From: Betaproteobacteria bacterium
Lineage (GTDB): Bacteria; Pseudomonadota; Gammaproteobacteria; Burkholderiales; Thiobacillaceae
Assembly (NCBI GenBank): GCA_020049245.1
Contig: JAIFLB010000136.1
Coordinates: 1-26,938, forward strand
Reading direction: 5' to 3'
Length of the DNA stretch: 26,938 nucleotides
Part shown: piece after piece, positions 12,502 through 20,535 of the stretch
Layout of the letters: every line of letters starts with the position of its first letter
Numbering within the stretch: position 1 is the stretch's first letter
Position numbers and translations under genes: made by a program
Notes under the pieces: generated by a model
What the model was told of the DNA's origin: nothing
The model's database searches: none
Seen by the model: only the letters and a program-made list of their open reading frames with translations

Positions 12502-14634
12502 ATGACGTTTCCCAAACCGAATTCAGGCTGGCTGGTGCTGCTTATCTCGGTCTCCCTCGGCATTGGGGTTTACCTGCTCGACTCCCTGCTGTTGCATGTG
12601 CTGCGCAACAGTGTTTTCGACCAGTACCAGCGTTGGCAGCCACGCACCTATCAACCCATGCCGGTTCGCATCATCGACATCGATGATGCGAGCCTGGCCA
12701 GGCTGGGTCAGTGGCCCTGGCCGCGCACACGAATCGCCGAGCTGGTGGAGCGTCTACGCGAGGCCGGCGCAGCCGCAATCGCGTTCGATGTCATCTTCTC
12801 GGAGCCGGACCGCACCTCGCCCGCCGCAATCCTGAAAATCTGGCAAACCAACCCGGAATTGCGTCGCCAGATGGCCCTGCTGCCGGATCACGATGCCGTC
12901 TTTGCCGATAACCTGGCTAAGGGCAACGTTATCCTCGGCCATGCACTGAAGCGAAAGGGCAAACCGCCAGAGCCTTTTGCCGTGCCGTTTCGGGTCGTCA
13001 GCCTGGGACCGTCGCCGATACCCTTTCTCCATGCATTCAACGGCAGCATCGCCGCCCTGCCCGACTTGCAGGCAGCGGCAGCAGGCAATGGCGCCATTTC
13101 GTTCATTCCGGATTCGGACGGCATCGTGCGCCGGATTCCGCTCTTGCTCGGCATGCAGGATCGCGCCGTACCTTCGCTGGCTGTCGAGGCGCTGCGGGTA
13201 GCGCTGGGTACACGCAACATCATGGTGACCACGGCAGAAGCTGAAGGCGCCGGCTTGCAGGCGATCCGTATCGGCGATCTGGAAGTGCCCACCACGGCGC
13301 ACGGCGAAATCTGGTTGCATTACACGAAACCGGTCGCCAAACGCTACATCCCGGCCTGGCAAGTGCTTGCCGGAAAAGCACCGGCGACGGCGCTGCGCGA
13401 CCATATCGTATTCGTCGGCAGCTCCGCCCAGGGTTTGATGGACCTGCGATTCAGTCCGCTCGGCGGCATGATTCCCGGCGTCGAGACGCATGCCCAGGCT
13501 CTGGAACAGATGTTGAGCAACGACCATTTGTTGCGCCCCAACTGGGCGCCAGGACTCGAGATGCTCGGCATTTTGAGCGGCGGACTCCTGGTGGGCTTGA
13601 TCGGTCTTTCGGCAGGCGCTGTGCTCTCCGCTTCAGCTGCCGCAGTGGTGCTGGCGGTTACCGGCGCTGGCGCCTGGCATGCCTACAGCGAGTATGGGTT
13701 GCTGCTCGACCCGGTGACGCCCGGCCTGACGCTGATCATGATTTTCATCCTGACCAGCCTGCACCATCACGTCACCAGCGAACGTCGTCAGCGTTGGGTA
13801 AAACAGGCCTTCTCGCGCTATGTCTCGCCCAATCTGGTCAGCCATATGGTCGATAACCCGGGTCAGCTTGAACTGGGCGGCACCCGGCGCGAATGCAGCT
13901 TCATCTTCACCGATCTGACCGGCTTTACCAACCTGATGGAAAAGCTCGATCCGGCGGCAACCGTGGCACTGTTGAACGACTACCTCGACAACATGATCAG
14001 GATCGCCTTCAAGCATGAAGGCACGCTGGACCGCATCGTCGGCGATGCCGTCGCGATCATGTTCTCCGCCCCGGTGGAACAAGCCGACCACCGCCAGCGC
14101 GCGCTCAACTGCGCCCTCGAGATGCACCGCTACGCCGAACGGCACGCGGCGGAGGCGAACCAGAAGGGAATTCCCTTCGGCACCACCCGCATCGGCATTC
14201 ATACCGGCGAAGTCACTGTCGGCAATTTCGGCGGTTCAACCATCTTCGACTACCGGGCGCTGGGTGACCCGGTCAATACTGCGGCTCGCCTGGAAAGCGT
14301 CAACAAGCAACTCGGCACGCTGGTCTGCCTGTCGGAAGCCACGCTTTCCGGTTGCCCGGAAACAGTGACGCGCCCGGTGGGAAGGCTGGTGTTGAAAGGA
14401 AAAACCCAGCCCTTGATGGTTTATCAACCGCTGCTCGCGGCGGAAGGTAGCCAGGCGCAGCCGGATACCGACTATCAAGCCGCCTACCATCTGATGCTGA
14501 AAAATGACCCGCTCGCGCTAACGGCCTTTCAGCGCCTGGCCAGCCAACGCGCCGACGATCCACTGGTGAAATTGCATCTCAGGCGGCTGCAGGCGGGCCA
14601 ATCCGGCGACGTCATCGTGTTCACCGAGAAATAA
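12502..14634 (+). CDS. CHASE2-domain membrane class III nucleotidyl cyclase
   Basis: This 710-residue sensor probably makes cAMP. An N-terminal membrane helix (about 10-33) precedes an extracytoplasmic CHASE2 domain to about 345 (FDVIFSEPD at 95, PDSDGIVRRIPLL at 203, HIVFVGSSAQG at 301, PGVETHAQAL at 325). Three hydrophobic segments follow (about 351-420), then a short linker and the cyclase domain (about 463-645). The metal-binding Asp residues D471 (FTDLTGF) and D515 (VGDAVAIMF) are present, as are D583 (FDYRALGD) and the transition-state pair N592/R596 (VNTAARLE). The usual adenine-reading Lys before the second metal Asp is Arg511. No purine-specificity test is possible here; adenylate cyclase is the likelier reading. 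The next gene, 81 nt on, encodes a cNMP-binding glutaminase. Confidence 0.9.
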   Translation: MTFPKPNSGWLVLLISVSLGIGVYLLDSLLLHVLRNSVFDQYQRWQPRTYQPMPVRIIDIDDASLARLGQWPWPRTRIAELVERLREAGAAAIAFDVIFSEPDRTSPAAILKIWQTNPELRRQMALLPDHDAVFADNLAKGNVILGHALKRKGKPPEPFAVPFRVVSLGPSPIPFLHAFNGSIAALPDLQAAAAGNGAISFIPDSDGIVRRIPLLLGMQDRAVPSLAVEALRVALGTRNIMVTTAEAEGAGLQAIRIGDLEVPTTAHGEIWLHYTKPVAKRYIPAWQVLAGKAPATALRDHIVFVGSSAQGLMDLRFSPLGGMIPGVETHAQALEQMLSNDHLLRPNWAPGLEMLGILSGGLLVGLIGLSAGAVLSASAAAVVLAVTGAGAWHAYSEYGLLLDPVTPGLTLIMIFILTSLHHHVTSERRQRWVKQAFSRYVSPNLVSHMVDNPGQLELGGTRRECSFIFTDLTGFTNLMEKLDPAATVALLNDYLDNMIRIAFKHEGTLDRIVGDAVAIMFSAPVEQADHRQRALNCALEMHRYAERHAAEANQKGIPFGTTRIGIHTGEVTVGNFGGSTIFDYRALGDPVNTAARLESVNKQLGTLVCLSEATLSGCPETVTRPVGRLVLKGKTQPLMVYQPLLAAEGSQAQPDTDYQAAYHLMLKNDPLALTAFQRLASQRADDPLVKLHLRRLQAGQSGDVIVFTEK

Positions 14635-14715
14635 CCCTGTCCTGATCAAGCGTGAAGCTGTGGGGTGGTGCGGAATTTGCTATTCAAATTCACGACCTAC
14701 TTGAAAGGACATGCC

Positions 14716-16539
14716 ATGCGCTCTCCGATCCAGACATATCTGGAAGACCTTCACCGCCGTATCTCCAATCAGAACAGCGGCGAGCTGGCCAGTTACATTC
14801 CGGAACTGACCAAGGCCAACCCGGACTGGTTCGGCATCTGTTTGGTCACCCTCGACGGCGTTGCCTACTCCGTCGGCGATAGCGCTCAGACCTTCACCAT
14901 TCAATCGATCTCGAAGCCCTTTGTCTACGCCACCGCCCTGGCCGATCAGGGACGCGATTTTGTCCTTAGCAAAGTTGGCGTCGAACCGAGCGGCGATGCC
15001 TTCAATTCGATCAGCCTGGATCCCCAAACTGGTGCACCTTTCAATCCGATGATCAATGCTGGTGCAATCGCCACCGCCAGCCTGGTTGCCGGCGATACCC
15101 CGGAGGCGCAATGGCAACGTATCGAATCCTCCATGTCGACCTTCGTCGGGCGCGATCTCAGCGTCGACGAATCGGTGTATCGCTCGGAAAGTGAAACCGG
15201 ATTCCGAAACCGCGCTATCGCCTGGATGCTGAAGAATTTCGGCATCATCGACGGCGAGCCGATGGCCTCGCTGGAAAACTACTTCCGCCAATGTTCCGTC
15301 CTGGTGGATTGCCGCGACCTGGCCTTCATGGCCGCCACCCTGGCGAATGGCGGCGTGCATCCGGTGACCGGCAAGCGCGCCTTGCCGACGGAACATGTGG
15401 AACGCGTACTCAGCGTGATGGCCACCTGCGGCATGTACGACTACGCCGGCAGTTGGTTGTATGAGGTGGGCATGCCGGCCAAGAGCGGGGTTGGCGGCGG
15501 CATCATCGCTGTGCTGCCGGGCCGCTTCGGCATCGGCATCTTCTCTCCTCGTCTCGACGAAAAGGGCAACAGCGTGCGCGGCATCGAGGCATGCCAACAG
15601 TTGTCACACGATTTCAGCCTGCATGTATTCAATCAGGTCGGCCAACCCGGCATGGCCCTCGGCCGCGTCTATAGCGGCGCCGATGCACCGTCGCGACGCG
15701 AGCCAGGCACCGCAATGCGGGACTGCCTGAATGCGCAAGCGCATCGCATCAAATTTCTCAGCCTGCATGGTTTTCTTGCGGTTGACGGAGTGGAATACAT
15801 CATCAGACAGATGCAGAAAATGGCCCCCGAAAGCCACAGTTTCATCCTCGACATGCATCAAGTCACAGGAATCTCGGAAAGTGCGGCCCGACTGCTCAAT
15901 CAGGCCCGCCAGGGATTGGGCGCCGAAGATATCGCCGTGGTGTTCTCCCGCATTCATGATCGCCAATTCATCATCGACCCGTTAAGCAAAGCGACGCATA
16001 GTGGCGATCACGGCTTTCTCAGCTTCGAGGACAATGACCTGGCGGTGGAGTGGTGCGAAAACCGATTGTTCGGCATCGACGCCAGCACGTTGGCGGCGCC
16101 TTCTTCGCTGGCGGAATCGCCCCTTTTCGCGGGCGTGCCGGAAGCGTTGATGCGGCAGGTCGAAGCGATCACCAAATCTCAATCGTTTGCCATGGGCGTT
16201 CCGATTCTGGTCACCGGCCAGGCGTGCGATGGCCGGATTTTCTTCATCGAATCGGGTCAGGTCAGCATTCTGGTGCCGCTGCAGAATGGCGGCCATCAGC
16301 GCATTGCATCGCTGGGGCCGGGGATGAATTTCGGCGAGATGACCTTGCTCGGCCAGACAACCCGCAGCGCCTCGGTGTATGCGGATAGCGACGTGAAATG
16401 TCTCATTCTGAGCACCGCCGACGTCGACCAGCTTTCAGATCAGGCGCCGCTGCTCAAGATTGCCTTGCTGGAGAACCTCGCCAAGGACATGGCCAACAAG
16501 CTGCGCCGGGCAACCCAGTGGATCGCCGCGCTGGCCTGA
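14716..16539 (+). CDS. Glutaminase A fused to STAS and cyclic-nucleotide-binding domains
   Basis: This is a 607-residue three-domain protein. The glutaminase domain (1-305) hydrolyses glutamine to glutamate and ammonia. It has the serine/lysine site QSISK (S64, K67), NPMINAGAI (110-118), CGMYDYAGSW (238-247) and KSGVGGGI (256-263), so it looks active. A STAS-like domain follows (about 345-450; FILDMHQVTGISESAARLL). The C-terminal cNMP-binding domain (about 468-590) has a complete phosphate-binding cassette, FGEMTLLGQTTRSASV, with Arg550. Standard bacterial glutaminases are about 310 residues, so half of this protein is regulatory. I chose the ATG at 14716 because AAGGA lies 6 nt upstream; an upstream GTG at 14665 lacks one. 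It sits downstream of the cyclase and is probably cotranscribed with it. Confidence 0.93.
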   Translation: MRSPIQTYLEDLHRRISNQNSGELASYIPELTKANPDWFGICLVTLDGVAYSVGDSAQTFTIQSISKPFVYATALADQGRDFVLSKVGVEPSGDAFNSISLDPQTGAPFNPMINAGAIATASLVAGDTPEAQWQRIESSMSTFVGRDLSVDESVYRSESETGFRNRAIAWMLKNFGIIDGEPMASLENYFRQCSVLVDCRDLAFMAATLANGGVHPVTGKRALPTEHVERVLSVMATCGMYDYAGSWLYEVGMPAKSGVGGGIIAVLPGRFGIGIFSPRLDEKGNSVRGIEACQQLSHDFSLHVFNQVGQPGMALGRVYSGADAPSRREPGTAMRDCLNAQAHRIKFLSLHGFLAVDGVEYIIRQMQKMAPESHSFILDMHQVTGISESAARLLNQARQGLGAEDIAVVFSRIHDRQFIIDPLSKATHSGDHGFLSFEDNDLAVEWCENRLFGIDASTLAAPSSLAESPLFAGVPEALMRQVEAITKSQSFAMGVPILVTGQACDGRIFFIESGQVSILVPLQNGGHQRIASLGPGMNFGEMTLLGQTTRSASVYADSDVKCLILSTADVDQLSDQAPLLKIALLENLAKDMANKLRRATQWIAALA

Positions 16540-16575
16540 CCCACGTTATCTGCGACATCAGCGCAAGCAACCCGA

Positions 16576-17826
16576 TCAGCGGATCGAGACTTCGACCCGT
16601 CGGTTGAGCAGTTCCGGGGTGTTGTCGGGCGTCTCCACGGCAAGCAATGTCTTGCCGTGATAGGCCAGGCTGATGTCCTGGACCAGGATGCCGCTTCGCT
16701 TGACGCTCTGCTGAATCATCGCCGCAATGGCTTCACTCCGCTTGCGGGAAAGGGTGTTGTTGGCATTGTCACCACCGACCGTGTCGGTATGGCCAGTAAT
16801 CGAAACATCGACCGTCGAGCGTGCGCGGATCTGCTCCAGAATGGTATTCAGGTTGGCGCGCGAAGCCCGTGTCAGCTGGGTGCTGCCAATCTCGAAATAA
16901 AGCAGATAGGTCTCCGGGAGCGGCGGCAGGGCGACCATCGCCTCGCCAAAATCGTTGCTGTACTGCGTCTCGTCGAGCGCATACACCTTGCTCGAATAGC
17001 CATCGATCAGCAGCGCGCTGCCGGGCTGATCAAGGCGGATTCCCTGGTTGATGCCTTCCAGGATTTCCACTTCGCCCAGCGGCCCTGACGGGTGTTGCAC
17101 CAGGGCGGCATAGGAATGCGCCAGTTGCGGCAGACCCTGCTCAAGAATCTGCCGGGTCGAGGTTCTAGCCGGACTGAAGTCGATATCGGCACGCTCGCCG
17201 TCAGCTTCATATTCGATACCGTCCAGGGTCAGGCTCTGGCCGACGGTCGCGAGCAGGATTTCGCCACCTCGGGTACGAAACACGACCTTGCTGTCGGCAC
17301 CATCCGGGCTCTCCAGTAAAACGAGGTAAGACCGCATGGTTTTCTCGGTCGCACCCAACGCCTCGAGTGCCGCCCCGAAATCACGTTGCAGGCGTGCGTT
17401 GTCGATCGCGTGCGGCTGGTCAGGATAGCCGTCGATGAACACGCCTGATGCCGGCTGCAACAACTGGTACTGAATCGATGCGTCATTCGAACTGAAGCTC
17501 AAACTGCCAAGCTGGCCGTTCACATGCGGCAACAGAACCACATAGGAATGCGCCAACTCGGGCAAGCCGATCTGGAGCATTTCGCGCTGCGCGACCAATG
17601 CGGGACCGAAATCGCGTTCGATTGCCTCCTCACTGACACGGTAGCGGACCTTCTGAATACGGTCCGCATAGAAGGCATAGCCCTGTTTTTCCAACGTGGT
17701 ATTGCCCTGTTGCCAGGTCACATCGACTTCAGTCGAGGAACCATCCGGAGCCGGCGGCAATATGACAAGTTGTGAGCATCCGGCCGTCAACAAACCGGCC
17801 ACGATCAAGCTGGCAGCAAGGCGCAT
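16576..17826 (-). CDS. OmpA-family lipoprotein with expanded internal repeats
   Basis: This is a 416-residue outer-membrane lipoprotein. The signal ends in lipobox LLTAGC (Cys17), with Ser at the next position, compatible with outer-membrane sorting. The C-terminal OmpA domain (about 305-416) has YLLYFEIGSTQLT, GHTDTVGGDNANNTLSRKR and NRRVEVSIR, and should bind peptidoglycan. Between them lie about three and a half copies of a module of some 80 residues marked by 'FGxAL', 'SYxxLLxxxxG' and 'LxQPxSxxxIDGY'. OmpA proteins paired with FecR proteins usually carry fewer copies, as far as I recall. It is last of a five-gene operon, 10 nt after the FecR-domain gene. It may link an envelope signal to the cytoplasmic partner switch; that is inference. 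Confidence 0.88.
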   Translation of the reverse strand: MRLAASLIVAGLLTAGCSQLVILPPAPDGSSTEVDVTWQQGNTTLEKQGYAFYADRIQKVRYRVSEEAIERDFGPALVAQREMLQIGLPELAHSYVVLLPHVNGQLGSLSFSSNDASIQYQLLQPASGVFIDGYPDQPHAIDNARLQRDFGAALEALGATEKTMRSYLVLLESPDGADSKVVFRTRGGEILLATVGQSLTLDGIEYEADGERADIDFSPARTSTRQILEQGLPQLAHSYAALVQHPSGPLGEVEILEGINQGIRLDQPGSALLIDGYSSKVYALDETQYSNDFGEAMVALPPLPETYLLYFEIGSTQLTRASRANLNTILEQIRARSTVDVSITGHTDTVGGDNANNTLSRKRSEAIAAMIQQSVKRSGILVQDISLAYHGKTLLAVETPDNTPELLNRRVEVSIR

Positions 17827-17836
17827 GGGTGGCCGA

Positions 17837-18283
17837 TCAGTCAGGTTCGACTTTGACCACGAAGTGGGTACCGCGCACGCCTATCGTGCCGGTAGGCGTT
17901 TTCACCGACACGGCATCCGGCTTGATCTTGCCGATCGCACCGGAAAGGTAGGCCAGGGTGCCTTTGGCCAGGCTTGCGCCCAACTTCAGGTTGCGTTTGT
18001 TGGGGGCATACATGTATTCGTCCACGGTCAACTCGGTATCGGGACCAAATGACATCACCGTGTTGTCCTTGAAAGTCACCCCCATCGAAGCATTGCGGCT
18101 GGTCTTGAGCACGTTACCGGCATGTATGGTGGTACCCAGAACCGCCTTCACCGGTTTGCCCGCCTTGACCACGAAAGCTTCACCCTTGACGGTTTTGACA
18201 TAACCGATGATGGCCTCGTCAGCGAGAGCAGGCAGGTTAAAGCACAGCAAGCAGAAGAAAATGAAATAACGTATTGCCGACAT
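17837..18283 (-). CDS. FecR-domain secreted protein
   Basis: This is a 148-residue exported protein. The N-terminus (MSAIRYFIFFCLLCFNLPAL) is a cleavable signal, probably cut after ALA. The rest is a FecR domain: VKGEAFVVKAG, LGTTIHAGNVLKTSRNAS, VTFKDNTVMSFGPDTEL and VKTPTGTIGVRGTHF. It lacks the membrane anchor and cytoplasmic tail of true FecR anti-sigma regulators, so it probably acts only in the periplasm. Start choice: AAGGCG precedes the ATG at 18283, whereas an in-frame ATG ten codons earlier (18313) has no ribosome-binding site and would lengthen the signal. It lies between the phosphatase and OmpA genes on one strand. Confidence 0.88.
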   Translation of the reverse strand: MSAIRYFIFFCLLCFNLPALADEAIIGYVKTVKGEAFVVKAGKPVKAVLGTTIHAGNVLKTSRNASMGVTFKDNTVMSFGPDTELTVDEYMYAPNKRNLKLGASLAKGTLAYLSGAIGKIKPDAVSVKTPTGTIGVRGTHFVVKVEPD

Positions 18284-18358
18284 GGATTTAATCGCCTTGT
18301 TGAACACAATCAATTAGAAAGTTATCACATGAAAGTCAGCAATGCTTCGCCTTCATAT

Positions 18359-19579
18359 TCAGTCGGGCAAAGCGCTGCCCAGATAACGGAATGCCAGAAT
18401 GGTGATGTCATCGGATTGAACGGCATCGCCCGCGAAATCCTTCACGCCAGCGGCCAGGTTGATCACCATCTCCGCCATGGCTGCCGTCTTCGGCTGCGCG
18501 TCAAGCAACGCTTGCGCCCGTTGTTGGGTGAACATTTCAGACTGCAGGTTTTCTGCTTCGGTCACCCCATCGCTATAAAGAACCAACCGGTCTCCCGCTG
18601 CCAGGGTGAGCTCGTGGCAGACAAAGTGAGCTGCCGGCAGCATTCCCAGCAAAGCGCCCTTGGCGCCTGAAACTGCTTCGAATGCGCCGCCCTGGCGGGA
18701 CAGAAACGGTGGTGGATGACCGCCGTTGAAGAGAACCAGGCGACCGCTGACGACCGAGAAAACCGCGATATACAAAGTGACGAACATATTTGCTTCGTTG
18801 CCCTCGCAGAGCAGACGATTCAACGTCGGCATCAGTTCATCGCAGGGCGACTTCGCTTGGCCATGTGCGCGCAACAAGGTGAGCGTGCGCATCATGAACA
18901 TGGCCGCTGGCATACCCTTGCCGGAAACGTCGCCGACCGCCAGCAGGATATGTTCGTCATCAATCGCGAACGCATCGTAGAGATCACCTCCCACTTCTTT
19001 CGCCGGCAGCAGATAGGCAAACACCTCCGCCTGACGATGCAGCGGCAGCAGCGGATTGTGATGCGGTAGCAGTCCCATCTGGATGTCATGCGCAGTAGCC
19101 AGCTCGCGCTTGAGGTGATCGAACTTGAGTTGCTCTTCAAAAGCGCGTGTCATGGCTTCACTCGACTGACGCAGCCGTTGAATGATCAGCCGCGTGAGAT
19201 TTCGCATGACGCCAGGCAATGGCGCAATCAGCCGCCAAAAATCATTCTCGTGTATCGCCCAGACAACGCTTTCGCCAACCGAATAGACATTGGCTGAGGT
19301 TTTTTGACCATCGAGAATCGACATTTCACCGATTGCTTCACCCACTGCGATCGGCATGCCCGCCAACGAGTGATCACTGGTCAAGTGCGCTTCCATAGCG
19401 CCGTCCAGAAGCAGGTAAAGGTGATGATTTTCCTGGCCGGCCTTGATCAGTTGTTCGCCGTGTTGCAGCCGGACATGCTGAGCGACGGACATGACCTGAA
19501 CCATATGGCTGGCTGGAATATCCTTGAATAACTGAATCTTCCAGTAATCCATCAGGATGTTTGCAGCGGGGTCGCTCAC
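18359..19579 (-). CDS. cNMP-binding domain / PP2C (SpoIIE/RsbU-type) phosphatase
   Basis: This is a 406-residue cytoplasmic protein phosphatase of the partner-switching type; such enzymes dephosphorylate a STAS antagonist. An N-terminal cNMP-binding fold (about 10-135) joins through a helix (about 136-175) to the PP2C domain (185-400). The metal-site motifs are intact: EVGGDLYDAF (D199), VGDVSGKGMPAA (D217), FNGGHPPPF, LYSDGVTEAE (D337) and SDDITILAF (D390/D391). The cNMP cassette reads GEMSILDGQKTSANV, with Thr94 where the phosphate-binding Arg should be, so cyclic nucleotide binding may be weak or lost. The start is GTG at 19579, directly after the TAG of the kinase gene with no gap, so the two are translationally linked. 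Confidence 0.92.
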   Translation of the reverse strand: MSDPAANILMDYWKIQLFKDIPASHMVQVMSVAQHVRLQHGEQLIKAGQENHHLYLLLDGAMEAHLTSDHSLAGMPIAVGEAIGEMSILDGQKTSANVYSVGESVVWAIHENDFWRLIAPLPGVMRNLTRLIIQRLRQSSEAMTRAFEEQLKFDHLKRELATAHDIQMGLLPHHNPLLPLHRQAEVFAYLLPAKEVGGDLYDAFAIDDEHILLAVGDVSGKGMPAAMFMMRTLTLLRAHGQAKSPCDELMPTLNRLLCEGNEANMFVTLYIAVFSVVSGRLVLFNGGHPPPFLSRQGGAFEAVSGAKGALLGMLPAAHFVCHELTLAAGDRLVLYSDGVTEAENLQSEMFTQQRAQALLDAQPKTAAMAEMVINLAAGVKDFAGDAVQSDDITILAFRYLGSALPD

Positions 19580-20044
19580 CTAATTTTTCTGTGGCGCAGG
19601 CTGGATAGGCAACCACAGCCGAAGCTTATTGCGCGCGCCCTCGCGACGGTATTCAAGCCGGCTGGTGTAGCGACGTATCAAATGGACACCGAGTCCGCCC
19701 GGCGTCGCATCATCCAGTGATTTTGGCAAAACGATAGGCGCAAGGGCGACCGGATCGAAAGGCTGGCCATCGTCGATCAGATCGATCTGGATTTCATCTT
19801 CCCCGACATTGCCGATCAACTCGATCAGCCCCATCGCATTTGCCGGATAGGCATGATCCAGCACGTTGGTGACCGCTTCGGTCAGCACCAGATCCAACCT
19901 GAAAACAACCTGGGCAGGCAACGCATGGGCATCCGCGAAGTGTTCCAGCCAAGCCGCCATCTGCTCGAGACTGCGGTAGTCGTTGGTCAGCGTCAGGCAA
20001 TTGGGGCCAGACTGAGACACCGAAGTAACGGGCTGGGTAACCAA
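19580..20044 (-). CDS. RsbW-like anti-sigma/serine kinase (HATPase_c_2)
   Basis: This is a 154-residue GHKL-fold protein resembling RsbW/SpoIIAB kinases, which phosphorylate a STAS antagonist and sequester a sigma factor or other partner. The N-box is LVLTEAVTNVLDHAY (E56, N60, H64), the G1 box LIDDGQPFDP (91-98) and the G2 region GGLGVHLIRRYTSRLEY (116-132), followed by a final NKLRLWLP strand; the ATP site seems complete. The only upstream start that keeps the whole fold is TTG at 20044, 11 nt after the STAS stop and without a clear ribosome-binding site; GTG at 20020 is an alternative. It lies between the STAS and phosphatase genes, completing the triad. No sigma factor gene is in the window, so its output target is unknown. 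Confidence 0.9.
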   Translation of the reverse strand: MVTQPVTSVSQSGPNCLTLTNDYRSLEQMAAWLEHFADAHALPAQVVFRLDLVLTEAVTNVLDHAYPANAMGLIELIGNVGEDEIQIDLIDDGQPFDPVALAPIVLPKSLDDATPGGLGVHLIRRYTSRLEYRREGARNKLRLWLPIQPAPQKN

Positions 20045-20055
20045 GATTAAATGGT

Positions 20056-20397
20056 TCAGCTCTGCAGGCTGGTGAGGGCGCTTTGCGAATCGGGAAAAAT
20101 CGGGATGAGGCTGTCTATCCCGGCTGTTTCGAGTGCTTCGCTGACCATCGGCTGCAAACCAAACATAATCATCCGACCACCGCGAGCGGACTTGGCCTTG
20201 GCGCAGGTCAACAGCAAGCGCATGCCAAGTGAAGCGATGAAATCGACGCCGCTCATATCAATCACAACATCATTCGAATCGGTCGCGGTCAGGCTGGTGA
20301 AGCGCAATTCAATTTCGCCAGTCCCCTTCAAATCAAGGCGGCCGCGCAAACCAATCCGCTTCGGATTCTGTGATGTTTCATCAAAAATGATGTCCAT
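20056..20397 (-). CDS. STAS-domain anti-sigma factor antagonist (RsbV-like)
   Basis: This 113-residue single STAS domain has the usual length for SpoIIAA/RsbV proteins. The segment VVIDMSGVDFIASLGMRLLL places Ser56 at the phosphorylation position (compare D-S-T-G in RsbV), so it should be switchable by the neighbouring kinase and phosphatase. The start at 20397 is chosen because it begins the domain (MDIIFDETSQ); the frame is open 24 codons further up, but that extension is low in similarity and would precede the promoter region. It is the first gene of the minus-strand operon running to the OmpA lipoprotein. Confidence 0.88.
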   Translation of the reverse strand: MDIIFDETSQNPKRIGLRGRLDLKGTGEIELRFTSLTATDSNDVVIDMSGVDFIASLGMRLLLTCAKAKSARGGRMIMFGLQPMVSEALETAGIDSLIPIFPDSQSALTSLQS

Positions 20398-20513
20398 TTG
20401 CGCTGTCCGATAAAGTCGAAAGTCGAAAATTCTATGGCATAGATTTAATGACGCAGCCTGCCGATGCAATATTTAACAAATAATTCACATTCGAACTCGC
20501 CCGTAAAAATTTG

Positions 20514-20535
20514 CCTGACAACGATCATTGTCAGG
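20514..20535. promoter_or_regulatory. Perfect 8-bp inverted repeat between STAS operon and argB
   Basis: CCTGACAA and TTGTCAGG are separated by six bases in the 232-nt gap between two divergent operons. No T-run follows on either strand, so an operator for a dimeric regulator is more likely than a terminator. It lies about 95 nt before argB and 117 nt before the STAS start. Confidence 0.5.

Noticed and set aside
12318..12686. Plus-strand frame of 122 codons before and into the cyclase gene
   Set aside because: It overlaps the cyclase start by 185 bases in another frame and has no ribosome-binding site or recognisable domain.
14680..15597. Minus-strand open frame of 305 codons opposite the glutaminase
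   Set aside because: Antisense to conserved glutaminase catalytic motifs; its own sequence resembles no family.
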